From Capitulum mitella (Eukaryota > Arthropoda > Thecostraca > Pollicipedomorpha > Pollicipedidae): 64,000 nt of DNA. Both the position numbers and the translations under genes were made by a program. This document shows positions 1-10,849 of this stretch, piece by piece (position 1 is the stretch's first letter; each line of letters begins with the position of its first letter). The stretch is taken from positions 29,533,201 to 29,597,200 of the forward strand of contig CP099846.1 of assembly GCA_030062745.1 (NCBI GenBank). The letters run 5' to 3'. The notes under the pieces were generated by a model. It searched no databases. It was not told where the DNA came from and was given only the letters and a program-made list of their open reading frames with translations.

Positions 1-3000
1 CGCTGTAATTAATAAAGTCTAGGTAAAGGCACCAGACAAACAGGTAAAAGTCCGCAGATTCTAATACACGTCGAATTTCTCTGGTTTGTCCAATATATAC
101 GCTGAAACATTGCGTTAAAGACTCGGTGATTTCCGCTACGACTACCGGCGGGCGCCGCACCTGAACGCGGTATGAAATTAATGGGAACGAATTTTAGCGT
201 TTCTTTACTTTCGCGACATAAGCCTTTTCGTGTGATATTTGTGAATTCTAGTGGTTCTGGTGATGGTTTCTCATGTTTAAATTTTGGGAAAATTCAGTAC
301 TTATCACTTTACACAATTGATGGAGCTTTATTTGCGACAGCCTGTTTATTACCAAAATATGGATTTTTTTATTTTTTGATCTTCCTAGTACTACTTGCAA
401 CTGTGCGAGCCAGTTCTGCCACTTTCTACCCGTTCTGAGCAATTCATCGTCGATTTTGACGGCGGTGCATTCTGACTCATAACAATTACTCTTGACCTGA
501 TCTCAGGTCAATGGCGCTTTGTGGGCTCTTGTTACTGGTGTTTTGGGTGAAAGCTGCCTGCAAGTCCGGTCGCAGTAGCGTTCCCCTACTTTGACCGCAA
601 TTTTAGGATCCAGGGTAAAGGGTCATGGGTCGGGTTACTGCTGCAGAGTATAGTTAAGTCACTAGCCATCGTTTGGCATGACTTACGGAGTAAACTACCA
701 ATCAGTTTGGTCGTTAATGCGTTCCAGTACTGTTATACCATATTTCATGCCAAATTCAAAGATTTAAAATGGTCATCGAGGGTTCAAATTCCGTCTATCA
801 CGGTTCAGGTCACCGAGACAGACTCAAAAATCGTCTCATGATTTATTTGGTGCTGCTCTGGATCCATCCATTTGAACGTGGCCTGCATTCATTTCAGCAC
901 CGCCTGAAAATCGGGGCGCAGTTGCGTTCTCCGTACCTCCAAGATCCGTACTTCAGTCGACCCAAGGTCGAAAGCCACGGGTCACTTCACCGACACAAAG
1001 TGCTGGACGTGGCACTAGCTATCCTTTACATGGTTTGGCGCAACATACCAGTCAGTTTGGACGCTGCTGCGTTGAAGTACTCACCCGATTTCCGTATCGG
1101 GGTAGAGGCGGCTCCAGAAACCCCCTCCCTTCGTTTTTTTTTTTTTTTTTGCTCACCATTTGTAGGGGTTTTGAAGCAGCCCACGAAACTTGGCCACGTT
1201 TTCCTACCGATTCTTACTGTGTATTACGTCTAATTTTCATAGCTTCACTGCCGATGGGCGCAGTCACGCTTTGCTTTTGGGGGCACCTCAGACCGCTTTT
1301 GGCACAGTTGAGGGTGAGAGAAAAATGGCTGCCAAAAATAGAGTTTTAAGGGAGAATTTAAAACATAATATTAGTGTATCGGTGTGTTTGCGTGTCAAGT
1401 TTCAGGTCCATATCAGGTCGGGTAAAGGACGTACGATGCGAAATGTACGCATGCGTACCCTATATCACGACGGTCAGAAAAAGGCCTTTCAGAAATACAG
1501 TCGCTTTGAATCGCTGAAAACGTTTTAAACGCTAGGAAATGAACCTAGGGTTATTCTATGTGACTGAGTTCATTTTAGGTCATTTGAGGTCAAAAGTCGT
1601 AAGTTGACTTGATTGGCATACAATCATAACAGTTCCGCCTTTTTCAGGTCCCTGACGGTGCTAATGGCAACATTACACAAACAATGTAATATGATTTGTA
1701 CTTCTGAAGCATAGGTTGAATAGCACACCTAAATGACTATTTTAGACATTTATGTTAATTCAGTTTTCCAGATAAACATTCCCTCTATTTTCCAGGTCCT
1801 GTGAATGCCTATGAATTTTTTTTTAAAATCCCAAACATGGACGGAAAAAGTTCCATCGCTTAGCTATCGATTCATGCTAGATGCCTCAACATAGGTCAAT
1901 AAACATCAGAGTTATAATGCGTAAACATACCACCTTTTCTGGCTTTTTGCCCCCACCCCCACCCCAGCCCTTCCTTTCTGCCCCCTGGGTCAGGTCATCG
2001 GGGTGGACTGGCTGAAAACTAGCCGAATTAGCATTCCCCATTCAATTCTTTCGGTGACGTCACGAAATGCGGACTGTTACCCATCGGCGTAGAGTCTTTC
2101 CATTGCGTCCTCTGAACGCCATGTGAATCGCCTGCCCGACCATTACCGGTTAAGTTAGCTTAAGACAAGCCATTGTGGATTGCGTTAGGTTAGGTATCTT
2201 GTGAATGTTGTTTACTGTTCAATAAGTTTGATTATGCTGATTGCATCATGAGGCCCAGAATACCTCAACCTCAGAAGTTGATTTTTTTTTATTTGTTTCT
2301 AGAGAATCCCAGCAGAAACCAAAGAGACAGGTGGCATGGCAGTCAGGCTTGAATGGAGTGACAGAAGTATTTGGTAATTTTTTCGCATTTTTCATCTTGG
2401 TCTGAATCACAAGTATTTGCCTTGAAACCACCTGTTGTATGATTTTCATGCCATTTATGTTATTTTTCACCAGAAAACAAGCACTTGGTGGGATTGAGCT
2501 ACATGACCCCTGTCTCTGTCTGGAAACCCAGAGTGAATGCTAAATTCAATGGAAATCCTCCCCAGTGATTAGATGTGTCTAATATAAGTAAATAGTAGCA
2601 ATCAAGGTCTAGGGTGGGATAAGTGTCCAGCTGTGCAATGCAGGAAAAGCATAAAGAACAAAATGCTCATGATGGGGGAAGTTGGAAATAAGGATGAAAT
2701 AGAAATGTTAGGTGGAATTTTATTCAATGACACATAATTGCTTTGCATTATGCTTATTTTTGTGCATTGCTTATTTGCAATAGTTCAGCTGTTGCAAATA
2801 AAGAATGGATGTATGAAAAATCTATATGTTTTGCACCTATTTTAGGTATAATTATCAGTTTGCTGTCAGAGTAGTAATTTGATTGCCATTTGTGCTTATA
2901 ATGAATGCCTTCTGCAACAGCTGAGCTGAAAAAGAAGAAACATAACATACCAAAGTATTATTCTAATAACACCATCTTTGGTTTTTGAGATATTAATGCT

Positions 3001-3528
3001 TTCCAAAATAATGTTGTCATGGCACATCAAATCCTGCCAGCACTGCTGGCAGCCAAGGCATAGGAACATATTTCTAAAAGGGGAAAAGGGCTGTGATATG
3101 AAATTGCACCATTTAGCCCAAAATTTTGAATGCTTCCCATAGAAAACAGCATGCATATGGCATGAAAACATTTTCTGTACATAACACATATTCATCAGTG
3201 ACCTGTTTGACAGGAAAGTTAAACTACTGGCTCCCAAAACATCCAAGATAGCAAAAGTGTCCCTCTCATTTTTTTATTGGTAAGATCAAGACTAGAATCA
3301 TGGACAATATGATGCTCAGTGTATTTTTCCCATGATGTGAAGATATAAACATACTTAAAAAGACCAACACATTCATCATGAAGTTGGTTTGTAGCAGCCC
3401 ATAGCTCATGCCAGGCAATGGCCTTAACAGCTAACAGCATTACCCTTACCAAGGTTGGAGTATTTTAACATCAGCTGTGTGGTATGGTGTGGAACGAAGT
3501 TATCTAAAACAGTACTGGACTGGCCCAC
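1..3528. other. Upstream DNA, no recognised gene
   Basis: AT-richer sequence with T-runs (1133-1150) and a C-rich stretch near 1951-1985. A palindromic CRE (TGACGTCA) at 2055-2062 is followed by GTTAGGTTAGGT at about 2185-2196. This is a conceivable promoter or 5' exon area for ANKMY2, but nothing proves it. Short open frames on both strands show no family similarity. Confidence 0.5.
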
Positions 3529-3540
3529 AGGTTCGACACC

Positions 3541-3714
3541 ATGTCGATCCAGGAGCTGTTCAAGCGCATCAGTGATGACGATCTGGAGGGGGCCAAGGCG
3601 CTGCTCTCGTCTGGCCAGGTCAAGGTCAACGACTGCGACGAGCACGGCATGACGGCGCTGCAGCACGCCAGCTACAAGGGCCGCCACAAGATGTGCCAGA
3701 TGCTGCTGGACCAG
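3541..3714 (+). CDS. ANKMY2: ANKMY2 exon 1: start codon and first ankyrin repeat
   Basis: Encodes 58 residues beginning MSIQELFKRISDDDLEGAK and ending KMCQMLLDQ. The segment DEHGMTALQHASYKGRHKMC is the first half of an ankyrin repeat with the TAL and ASYKG signatures and aligns with human ANKMY2 DENGMTPLMHAAYKGKLDMC. The donor follows CAG (GTGTGG) in phase 0. This ATG is preferred because its distance to the first repeat matches the family. It lies 10 nt after a good splice acceptor, which suggests that the upstream part of the transcript is untranslated. The frame stays open beyond the donor to 4236, but that continuation has no family similarity and is intron. Confidence 0.92.
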
Positions 3715-6700
3715 GTGTGGACCGCGTTCCGCCCGCTGCGTCGCCGGACGTCGGCGTCCCGGGCCGAGGCCGCGGCTCGGACTGGGCTGGGACTGCAGAG
3801 CGGCCGCCGTGTGATGAGGGGCGCCCGATCTGAGGCAGTGGTGCACGATGTTCTAGTTGTTGTCACCCAAATGTTCTGGGACATCATGCTTGGGACCTTG
3901 TGCCATGTGGCAGAAATCAGAATGTCTGGGAATCCTGTGGTGCTCAACTATTTCAGAACAGAGGTTAGATCTGCCCAGCAGTACCTATTAAGGAGGCATT
4001 ATGTAGTTTATAGTCGGATTTGCACGAACAGTTGCTCCGGTGGGGGAGGGGCTGCTGACCAAAACAGTATTATGGTTTCCAAAGTTGCGTTGGAGGCAAG
4101 GCGCGGGAAGCAGAGGGGGGCTGTCCAAACGTTTTTGAGATTTAGCATTGGCACTGGGGGCTTGACCACAGGGAATTTACCCAAAGCGCCTCTTTACCCC
4201 CCCCCCCCCCACTCCCACGCCCCCCCCCAAATATAGAGGAGTTCCCGCACGTCTAGAGGCGTCGGAGATTGGCTGTTGTAGGAAGCAATTCCATTTATTG
4301 TTTATTCTGGAAAATTGTTCACGGATGATGTTCCGGTCCTGTGTCAAGCAGTAGTCATTTTGGTGATTCTCGCTCCTTTTACTTTAGGTTTGGCGTGCCT
4401 GGGTGTCTGCGACATAGAACCGATTCAGCGAAAGCAAAGGAGGCCTAAGAAATGACGTTATACTGTTGTGGCAAAAATACCTGGCGTCATTAGCCAAGCC
4501 GGCATTGAAACGGCGAATGGTCGCGGTGTTTTGTAAGGTTATGTGATAAATGATTGTTCTTCGTGTTTTTCTGATGTGGTTTTTGTAACCACATATTCAT
4601 GCTATGTTCCTTTAACCCAGCCTGTCATGGAGCTCTTGCCTTGCACCCCGTCGTGGGGTGGTCACGGGGGGCAGTTTGGCCCCATCCCAAAATCTAAACT
4701 AATGGCGATTGAGGACTGAAAGTGGCGCCAGTGAATATTCTCGTTCTTAGTTCTTTAAAAGCGCCCTGAATGGCATACTTTGTACGTTGCATCATAGGTC
4801 AGACCAGGTTAAAGTGAGATGTGCCATAGTTTATGTTTTAGCGTTGGCGACCGCCTTTTTTCGTTGGTTTGGTGGATTTGAATGTCGTAGAAACTCTAAA
4901 AAATACGATCCAGATGTTCTCGTCGTGAGTATTTGATACAATGTCAAGTGAAGGGCACCCAAAAGTCGTCCGAAATTATGCCACGTCACGGTTCTCGCTG
5001 GTGGTTACCAGGAGATTTGCTAACCATTTTTGGAAAGGTGCCGTGAGTTCGGAAACCCTGGTTAATTCGTTCAAAAGATATTCAAGGAAAACTAACTGGA
5101 GGTCAAACTGACTCCCGTGACAGGGTTAGTGAAACAAATTCTAACACTTTATTTAATTTTGATGGAATTTTACTCCCGGAAAGAAAAATATTACAGCCCT
5201 AAAAAAATAATTTGTTATGTTTACGTTTGCTTTGACGTTATCTGGACCATTAGTTGTTCGCCTTGTAAAACGTTTGCTTTCACTGTATTGCATTGTAGTG
5301 CACTGTATGGCTTCTCTTGCGGATTTCCATGAAATGGCTGTCACACTCCCATAGTCATGGTTATGACTCAGAACTGCCCACCTGTCTACAACACAACCCA
5401 CATACTCGTATCCATGAGTCCACACACACATAAAGGCCTTGACTGCCCATCAACACATGACCAATACTCACGTTTGCTGATAAGCGCTCGAGCTTTCCTT
5501 TTGAACGCTGCCTCACCGCAGTCCCATATATGTCGCGGCAAGCCATTCCAAGTGGTCACGACGCGGTAGGGAACAATATTGGTGGTCTGGAGTCGGCACC
5601 TGGGGATGTGCTACACCAATCCGTCTATGGTTGAGCGTTTCCGCCTCATCGACATGTGAGTGCGTGTTTGGAGGCAGTTAAGGCCCGAAAGCCCTTGTTC
5701 CACGTCATATAGTGGATGCGTTGCGCATCGCACATCGCAGTCATTTTGTCATATGACAGCCATCCACACTGTAAATGTGAAAATGATCATTTGAGTTGAA
5801 CCGCTTTTTGGAGCACGCTTTTTTCGAACCTAAGGATGACATTCTGTGGATTTTGAGGGCAGTGTAGACAAAGGGATTTCAGACTTGGACTCGAACCTTC
5901 ACGTACTTGTAGAAAATGCTGAAGCCGGAAAATTGTTCAGATGAGATACTGTCCCTTCCCCCGACTACAACATGTCAACGTGTAGGTTGTCACGTTGCCA
6001 CGTGGAGATACGTTGTCACGTGCTGGTGGTCACGTTATCATGTTGTCACGTGCATTGCCACGTGACAACATCCGCCTTGGCATTGTTAACGTAAGCATCC
6101 AGTATGCAGGGTTTCATCCTGTCAATGTGCCGTTGTTGATGTGGCGGTACATGTGTCTTGTTAACTGGCGGGACGGCGTCGCCCACTCCTCAGTCGGCCT
6201 TCCATCACCGCACACGTGACAGTCAGCAGAGCTTTCAGTAAAATCCACATGGCTCGCGACTCACGTTCCATAACGAAGTGACCCAATCTTTGCATCTGTG
6301 TTTAGCGATGGTATAGCGATTGAGTCAGATAATGCCACCTTTCGCTGGATTGATACCTTCGCTTGGCATCCCATGAAGTGGTCGTTGGACTGCCCTGGTC
6401 GAGAATCTCGAATCGTCTATTTTCAGTTGCCTTAAAGGCAGCCGTTTCGAGCAGTCGTTCTGAAGAGAATCTCGTGAATGGATGTTTTCCATCAATAAGA
6501 CAAGCTGATAGTGAGACGAGTTAATAGTATTCAGCAACTGATCATTGAATGTCATATCTGGCGTATCTTCATTGACTGATGGGTGGGGCAAATATTGCCC
6601 CCCCCCCCCTCATGATATATCTTAAAGTACTGGGCCGATCTGAATGCTCCAAACGCCAGTCGATAGCCGTGTGTGGTGCGGCCTCTGAATATGAAAAAAT

Positions 6701-7485
6701 GAAAACTAGTCATAGCACGGTTTTATGTCAAGTACAAAATTGCTATATTTTGTAATGATCACCGAGGGAAAGTTGGATGCTATCACTTTATATTCACACC
6801 GCATCGTAAATGATTTAGGTACTTCAGGTGTATCATGTACGTCGACATGGCTAACATTGCTGACTTAGGTCACGGGTCATGGTGAAGTGAGGTCATTGTC
6901 TCACCGTTTATTCTGTCAGAAACGTCTGGATCGATTTGATGGTCGCAGCTCAAGGTGAGGTGGCGTCAGTACCAAACGATCACAAATCCGTCACCAAAGA
7001 AAGATTTGATCTCTGGATTTGATGTGGCAAGATTTGACGTGATATGAGATGGAATTGGCCTCTGTCGTGGCATAATGATACGTATTACAGTTTGCCAGCA
7101 TCTTACAGGTCTTACGTACGAACAAAGAAAAGACTAATTGGAGTCAGACGGAAAATCGTCAACTTGGTCGTCTTTATGACGTCATTTAATCGTGAACACG
7201 AACAGCCCTGATAGCATGTCTCGTACCGGAGTTTGCAGATTTTATGGTAGAAAACGTACGGAATCAATATTCCCCGCCCGTTTCCCTTAGTCAATGTTGG
7301 ACGGACCCGCCTGGTGGATCATTTTGCAACCATTCTCATGGTATGAAGGCATCTCTCATCAATAACTCATGCTCCTCCAGCAGCGTACGGCCCGGCAGTC
7401 GGCTGCCCTCCACCGGTGTCGCCCATGGCCGACAGACACCTGTCACCACGTGTCGTCTGACGCGCACGCTGTGTCCGCGCCGCAG
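3715..7485 (+). other. ANKMY2 intron 1
   Basis: A 3.8-kb intron of mixed composition with no supported exon. It contains a C-rich tract near 4197-4228 and a cluster of CACGTG E-boxes with a perfect hairpin around 5985-6220 (listed separately). A palindromic CRE (TGACGTCA) lies at 7177-7184. No transposon coding was recognised. Confidence 0.7.
5985..6220. promoter_or_regulatory. CACGTG E-box cluster with hairpin
   Basis: Five CACGTG palindromes lie within about 220 bp (near 5999, 6018, 6048, 6059 and 6213). They sit among degenerate copies of a GTTGTCACGT-like motif. The arms 6041-6052 and 6059-6070 form a perfect 12-bp inverted repeat around the loop CATTGC. CACGTG is the classical site of Myc/Max, USF, MITF/TFE and clock bHLH factors. 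Whether this is an enhancer or only a simple-sequence expansion cannot be told from sequence. Confidence 0.45.
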
Positions 7486-7651
7486 GGTGCCGACGTCGAC
7501 TGGGACGGTCACGAGCACGGCTACACGGCGCTGCACTTCGCCGCGCTGTCGGGCAGCGAGCCGACCGTGCGCTGCCTGCTGGCGGCCGGCGCCCGGCCGG
7601 ACCGCACGAACTCTGTGCACCGCACGCCGGCCCAGATGGCCGCCTTCGTCG
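7486..7651 (+). CDS. ANKMY2: ANKMY2 exon 2: ankyrin repeats 2 and 3
   Basis: Begins GADVDWDGHEHGYTALHFAA after the acceptor CCGCAG and ends AQMAAFVG at the donor G|GTACGTG (phase 1). HEHGYTAL and FAALSG are near-identical to human ANKMY2 (HEHGYTALMFAALSG), as is the AAQMAAFVG-like segment. It completes the repeat begun in exon 1 and carries a second full ankyrin repeat, with LLAAGARPDRT as its helix and turn. Third codon positions are strongly GC-biased, unlike the flanking intron, which supports coding. Confidence 0.93.
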
Positions 7652-9299
7652 GTACGTGCGCGCCCGGCCGGTGCCGGAGGGCGCGGGGCGGCGTATGGGT
7701 CGGTTCTCTCTGGGTGGTGTGGTGGGGCTGATGTGGACGGAGGTGGCCCGAAATGTGGGAGAGGTAGCTGCCCTCTGCCACCGTCTGGTCTGCACACGTC
7801 AGCCGCAGCTGGTCCCGGGGGGGGGGGGGTGGAGCGGCGGGGTAGAACGGTGGTCTGAGTGATGGCTGTGGCTGCCTCACGTATGCAGAGTGACACATTG
7901 GCGCGCGTTATCCTCGAGGGGGAGGGGAATACGGCTGACTGAGCGGCTGGTGTCGCTGCCGGCTCTGTCTGGACCGACGCAGCGGTCTCAGGTGGAGTAG
8001 TGGCAGTGCGCAGTGTGGGAAATGGATATGGGGAATAGTCTTGTGTTATTAGTTACGAGTTTACCCAATGTGACGTCAGGTGAGCGCCAAGGTGGCCAGA
8101 GTTCCCTTTTGCATGCCGTTTGAGAATCGGTTAACCTGCAACGGTATTGTTTTGCGCGGGTTGGAAAATATCTATGACTGTTGCACAGTGTTGGAAAAAT
8201 TGTCGTTTTCTGGTGTCAAGGAGCACCAAAAAATTCATGCTCCAAGGAAAAATTTTGTATCCCAAAATGGTCATTTGCCCCCCACCCCCAAAACAACACA
8301 TGGATATTCCTACTCAAATGGAGTTTGAAGTTGCCCGGCGTCCCCTCCCCGGGTTGATGGTTTACCATCCATACTCGGCCGCTGAAGTACATTCCGAACC
8401 CACGGCCAGCCGCCTTTCACCTCCCCCCCCTCCCGGTCAACGACTCCGCTGACCTGCCATGTAGACCCGGGAAACTGATTTGCCCCCCTCTCCCAAACGG
8501 ATCCGCTGGATCCGCCCCTGCTGGCTACACATGTCTGCAAAGCATCTAGTTAGTGCATGTTTCTCACATAAACGCATGGCATTTTATACTCCAAAAGAGA
8601 ATTTGAACTCCGACATCAGGAAGAAAAATCAGTTTTCCTGTTGTTAATGCTGTTGCATATATTTATAGGTATTATGTGTATAGATGCAATGACCCACTGG
8701 GCTCATTCACCGTTTGTGTATTGGAGAAATGGTATATCATTTCCTCAGTCTGCGACAAAGTATTTAGGAGTGAAAAGCTACTAAATCAGGCGGCTATTTT
8801 TCGCGTTTATTGCTCTGCCGACAACGTTTCTGTGCGCTCCAAGCGCCCATACAGCAGGCCAGGAGACGACGGCAGCCGCCGGGCGGGGTCGGTCGGGGGA
8901 CGCGGCTCACCGGCCGATCGACCGGCTCCGGCGCTCGGCCTGCCGTCCGGCCGGCAGCGGTGATTGCCGTCAGTGGCCGGATTGATTCGTCGTGCGGCGC
9001 GCGTTGAGCCCGCCGTGGCGGCCGGCGGCGACGGTCAATTGTCCGACGAGCGGCCCCGGTAATCCCGTCAGCTCGCCGGCCGGGGGATCGACCGCGGGAG
9101 GGGCCGGCGCCGCGCCCGCCGCCCGCCGCCCCGGCGGCAGAGGCAGCGGCACGCTGCAGTCGTCCTGGCCGTCGTCAGCGATACTGTATGAGGCGCCAGG
9201 CGACAGTGGCGGCTTTGTTTCCCCGATGAAACTAGGGTGCCATGGGCGTCACATGGGCATTGGGGTGCTCCTCAAATGCCGTTTTGGACTTTTTCAACA

Positions 9300-9945
9300 G
9301 AGCGTTCCCATGCGTGTGTTAGACTCATGGAACGAATTGCGCGAAATTTCGCCCATTTTGATTGGCGTTTACCACTGTCATTTTGATCGGTGTTTACCAC
9401 TATCACATAAGGTTGAATGTCGCTTTCTGGGCGTTGCAGTCTCCAGTGCTATCTGTACGGGCGGCCGGCAGCTAGCACCAGGCGTGCAGGCACGGGTCGG
9501 CTTGGGTTTCCATATGAAGCTGTCGGGATCCATGTTGGCGGGTTGTGGAGTATGATGTGGCTGGGACTGGGCTGGCATTCGAGGGGCGTCATCTGGACTA
9601 TTTCACGGATTGGCTGGCATTCCAGAAACATAGTTCCTGAAACACTGGGGCCGTGGACTGCCAGCCAAACCATGAGACTGTCAGGATTGCCCGCCTTGAG
9701 CCCAGTCCCAGCCACATAATGCTCCAAAACCCAACAGCATGGATCCCGACGGCTTCAATGGGAACCCGAGCCGACCCGCGCCTTCGTGCCTCGTGCTAGC
9801 TGCCGGTCGCCCGCGCAAACAGCAATGGAGACTGCAACGCCCAGGAAACGGCACTCAGCCGCCATTTGACAGTGCCAATCAGAATGGGCGAAATTTTGCA
9901 CAAGCCACAAGCGTCAATGAGTCCAACAAGAGCATGGAAAAGCAT
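9300..9945. mobile_element. Foldback (long inverted repeat) element
   Basis: The arm 9300-9575 is the imperfect reverse complement of the arm 9699-9945. The matched blocks keep the same order: CTGGGACTGGGCT, GGATCCATG, GCTAGCACCAGG-like, TTGCAGTCTCCA, CGAAATTTCGCCCATT and GACTCATTG. A spacer of about 120 bp lies between the arms. There is no open reading frame of note. This is the architecture of a foldback or MITE-type DNA element, or of two copies of one repeat inserted head to head. It lies inside ANKMY2 intron 2, so the primary transcript could form a long hairpin. Confidence 0.65.
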
Positions 9946-10089
9946 CTTTGAAAGGTTTCAAAAGAACATTTAAGGATGACTCTATTGGGCATACGCCGAG
10001 TTCATTATTACCCAATTCGCAACCCAACGAGGTATTATTTTCTTATTGGAATTGTGGGACGCACATGTTTCGTACGTCAGTCTTCAGTC

Positions 10090-10092
10090 ATG

Positions 10093-10181
<89 letters not shown>
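10090..10181. repeat. Compound microsatellite (TGCG)n(CG)n(TG)n
   Basis: A pure run of TGCG tetramers passes into CG and then TG dinucleotides, about 70 bp before the exon 3 acceptor. The alternating purine-pyrimidine run is a classic Z-DNA-forming sequence. Open frames across it on both strands are artefacts of the repeat. Confidence 0.95.
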
Positions 10182-10183
<2 letters not shown>

Positions 10184-10250
10184 CCCGATGGCGCCGTCGC
10201 GCTTGGCCGCCGCCGAAACAATGCTGATCTTCCATGATTTGTATTCCCAG

Positions 10251-10390
10251 GCAACCACCGTGTGGTGGCGCTGATCAACAACTACGTTCCCCGCTCGCTG
10301 GTGGACTACTACACTGTACCACGTGGTCTGGAGAAGGAACCCAAACTGGCCCCGGCCCTGGCTGCTCCCACGCACCACCTTCTCATGCAG
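10251..10390 (+). CDS. ANKMY2: ANKMY2 exon 3: end of ankyrin block, DYYT segment
   Basis: Read in phase 1 from exon 2 it gives NHRVVALINNYVPRSLVDYY, then TVPRGLEKEPKLAPALA, ending HHLLMQ at the donor CAG|GTAACG (phase 0). Human ANKMY2 has LDYYTKPQGLDKEPKLPPKLAGP at the same place, a family-specific signature, so this exon fixes the identity. The exon is 140 nt and both splice sites are canonical. Confidence 0.93.
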
Positions 10391-10849
10391 GTAACGCTTC
10401 TACGTCGCTTGTTCATCCAAACAGCGTGCGGTTAGCACTGACACAAGCACTTCCTCATGTCGGTAACGTCAGCAAGTTACTTTTTCTTGCGAGGAACGGT
10501 AGCGCGCATCCTGGGCTTGCACAACCGGAACACCTTCAGTTCAGCGTCTGACACTCGTCACTTGCTTGCCGTGTAATTACGCCAGTACACCACGGCGTCA
10601 CGTCGGTACTGCTGCTTCCCGTGTAAGTACACCAGTACACCACGGCGTCACGCCGGTACTGCTGGGATCCCCACGAAATGAATCGCAAGAAAGAGGTATT
10701 TTGTTCTTGTCTCCATATATAGGCAAAACGTCATTTAAACGTTCATTGACAGGGAGCAATCGTGGAAGACATTTGTTGTCCGCTGTTAAATTTATTTTTC
10801 GTAAAAATCCGTCTTGTGAGCGCTCTGACCACGTTCGCACGGTCCGCAG
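10391..10849 (+). other. ANKMY2 intron 3 with 50-bp direct duplication
   Basis: A 459-nt intron. Two adjacent copies of a 50-bp unit (about 10569-10618 and 10619-10668; shared core CCAGTACACCACGGCGTCAC) make up a tandem duplication with few differences. No exon is seen. Confidence 0.8.

Larger units (their letters stand above)
7652..10250 (+). other. ANKMY2 intron 2
   Basis: A 2.6-kb intron. It contains a G-run at about 7818-7828, a GC-rich block at 8850-9160 without recognisable coding, the foldback element at 9300-9945 and a compound TGCG/CG/TG microsatellite at 10090-10181. The acceptor TTGTATTCCCAG at its end is strong. Confidence 0.7.

Noticed and set aside
776-805. tRNA B-box-like GGTTCAAATTCC
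   Set aside because: No matching T-arm stem, anticodon arm or acceptor stem nearby.
3715-4236. Continuation of the ANKMY2 exon 1 frame as a longer protein
   Set aside because: Family similarity stops exactly at the GT donor and resumes at 7486; the continuation is intron.
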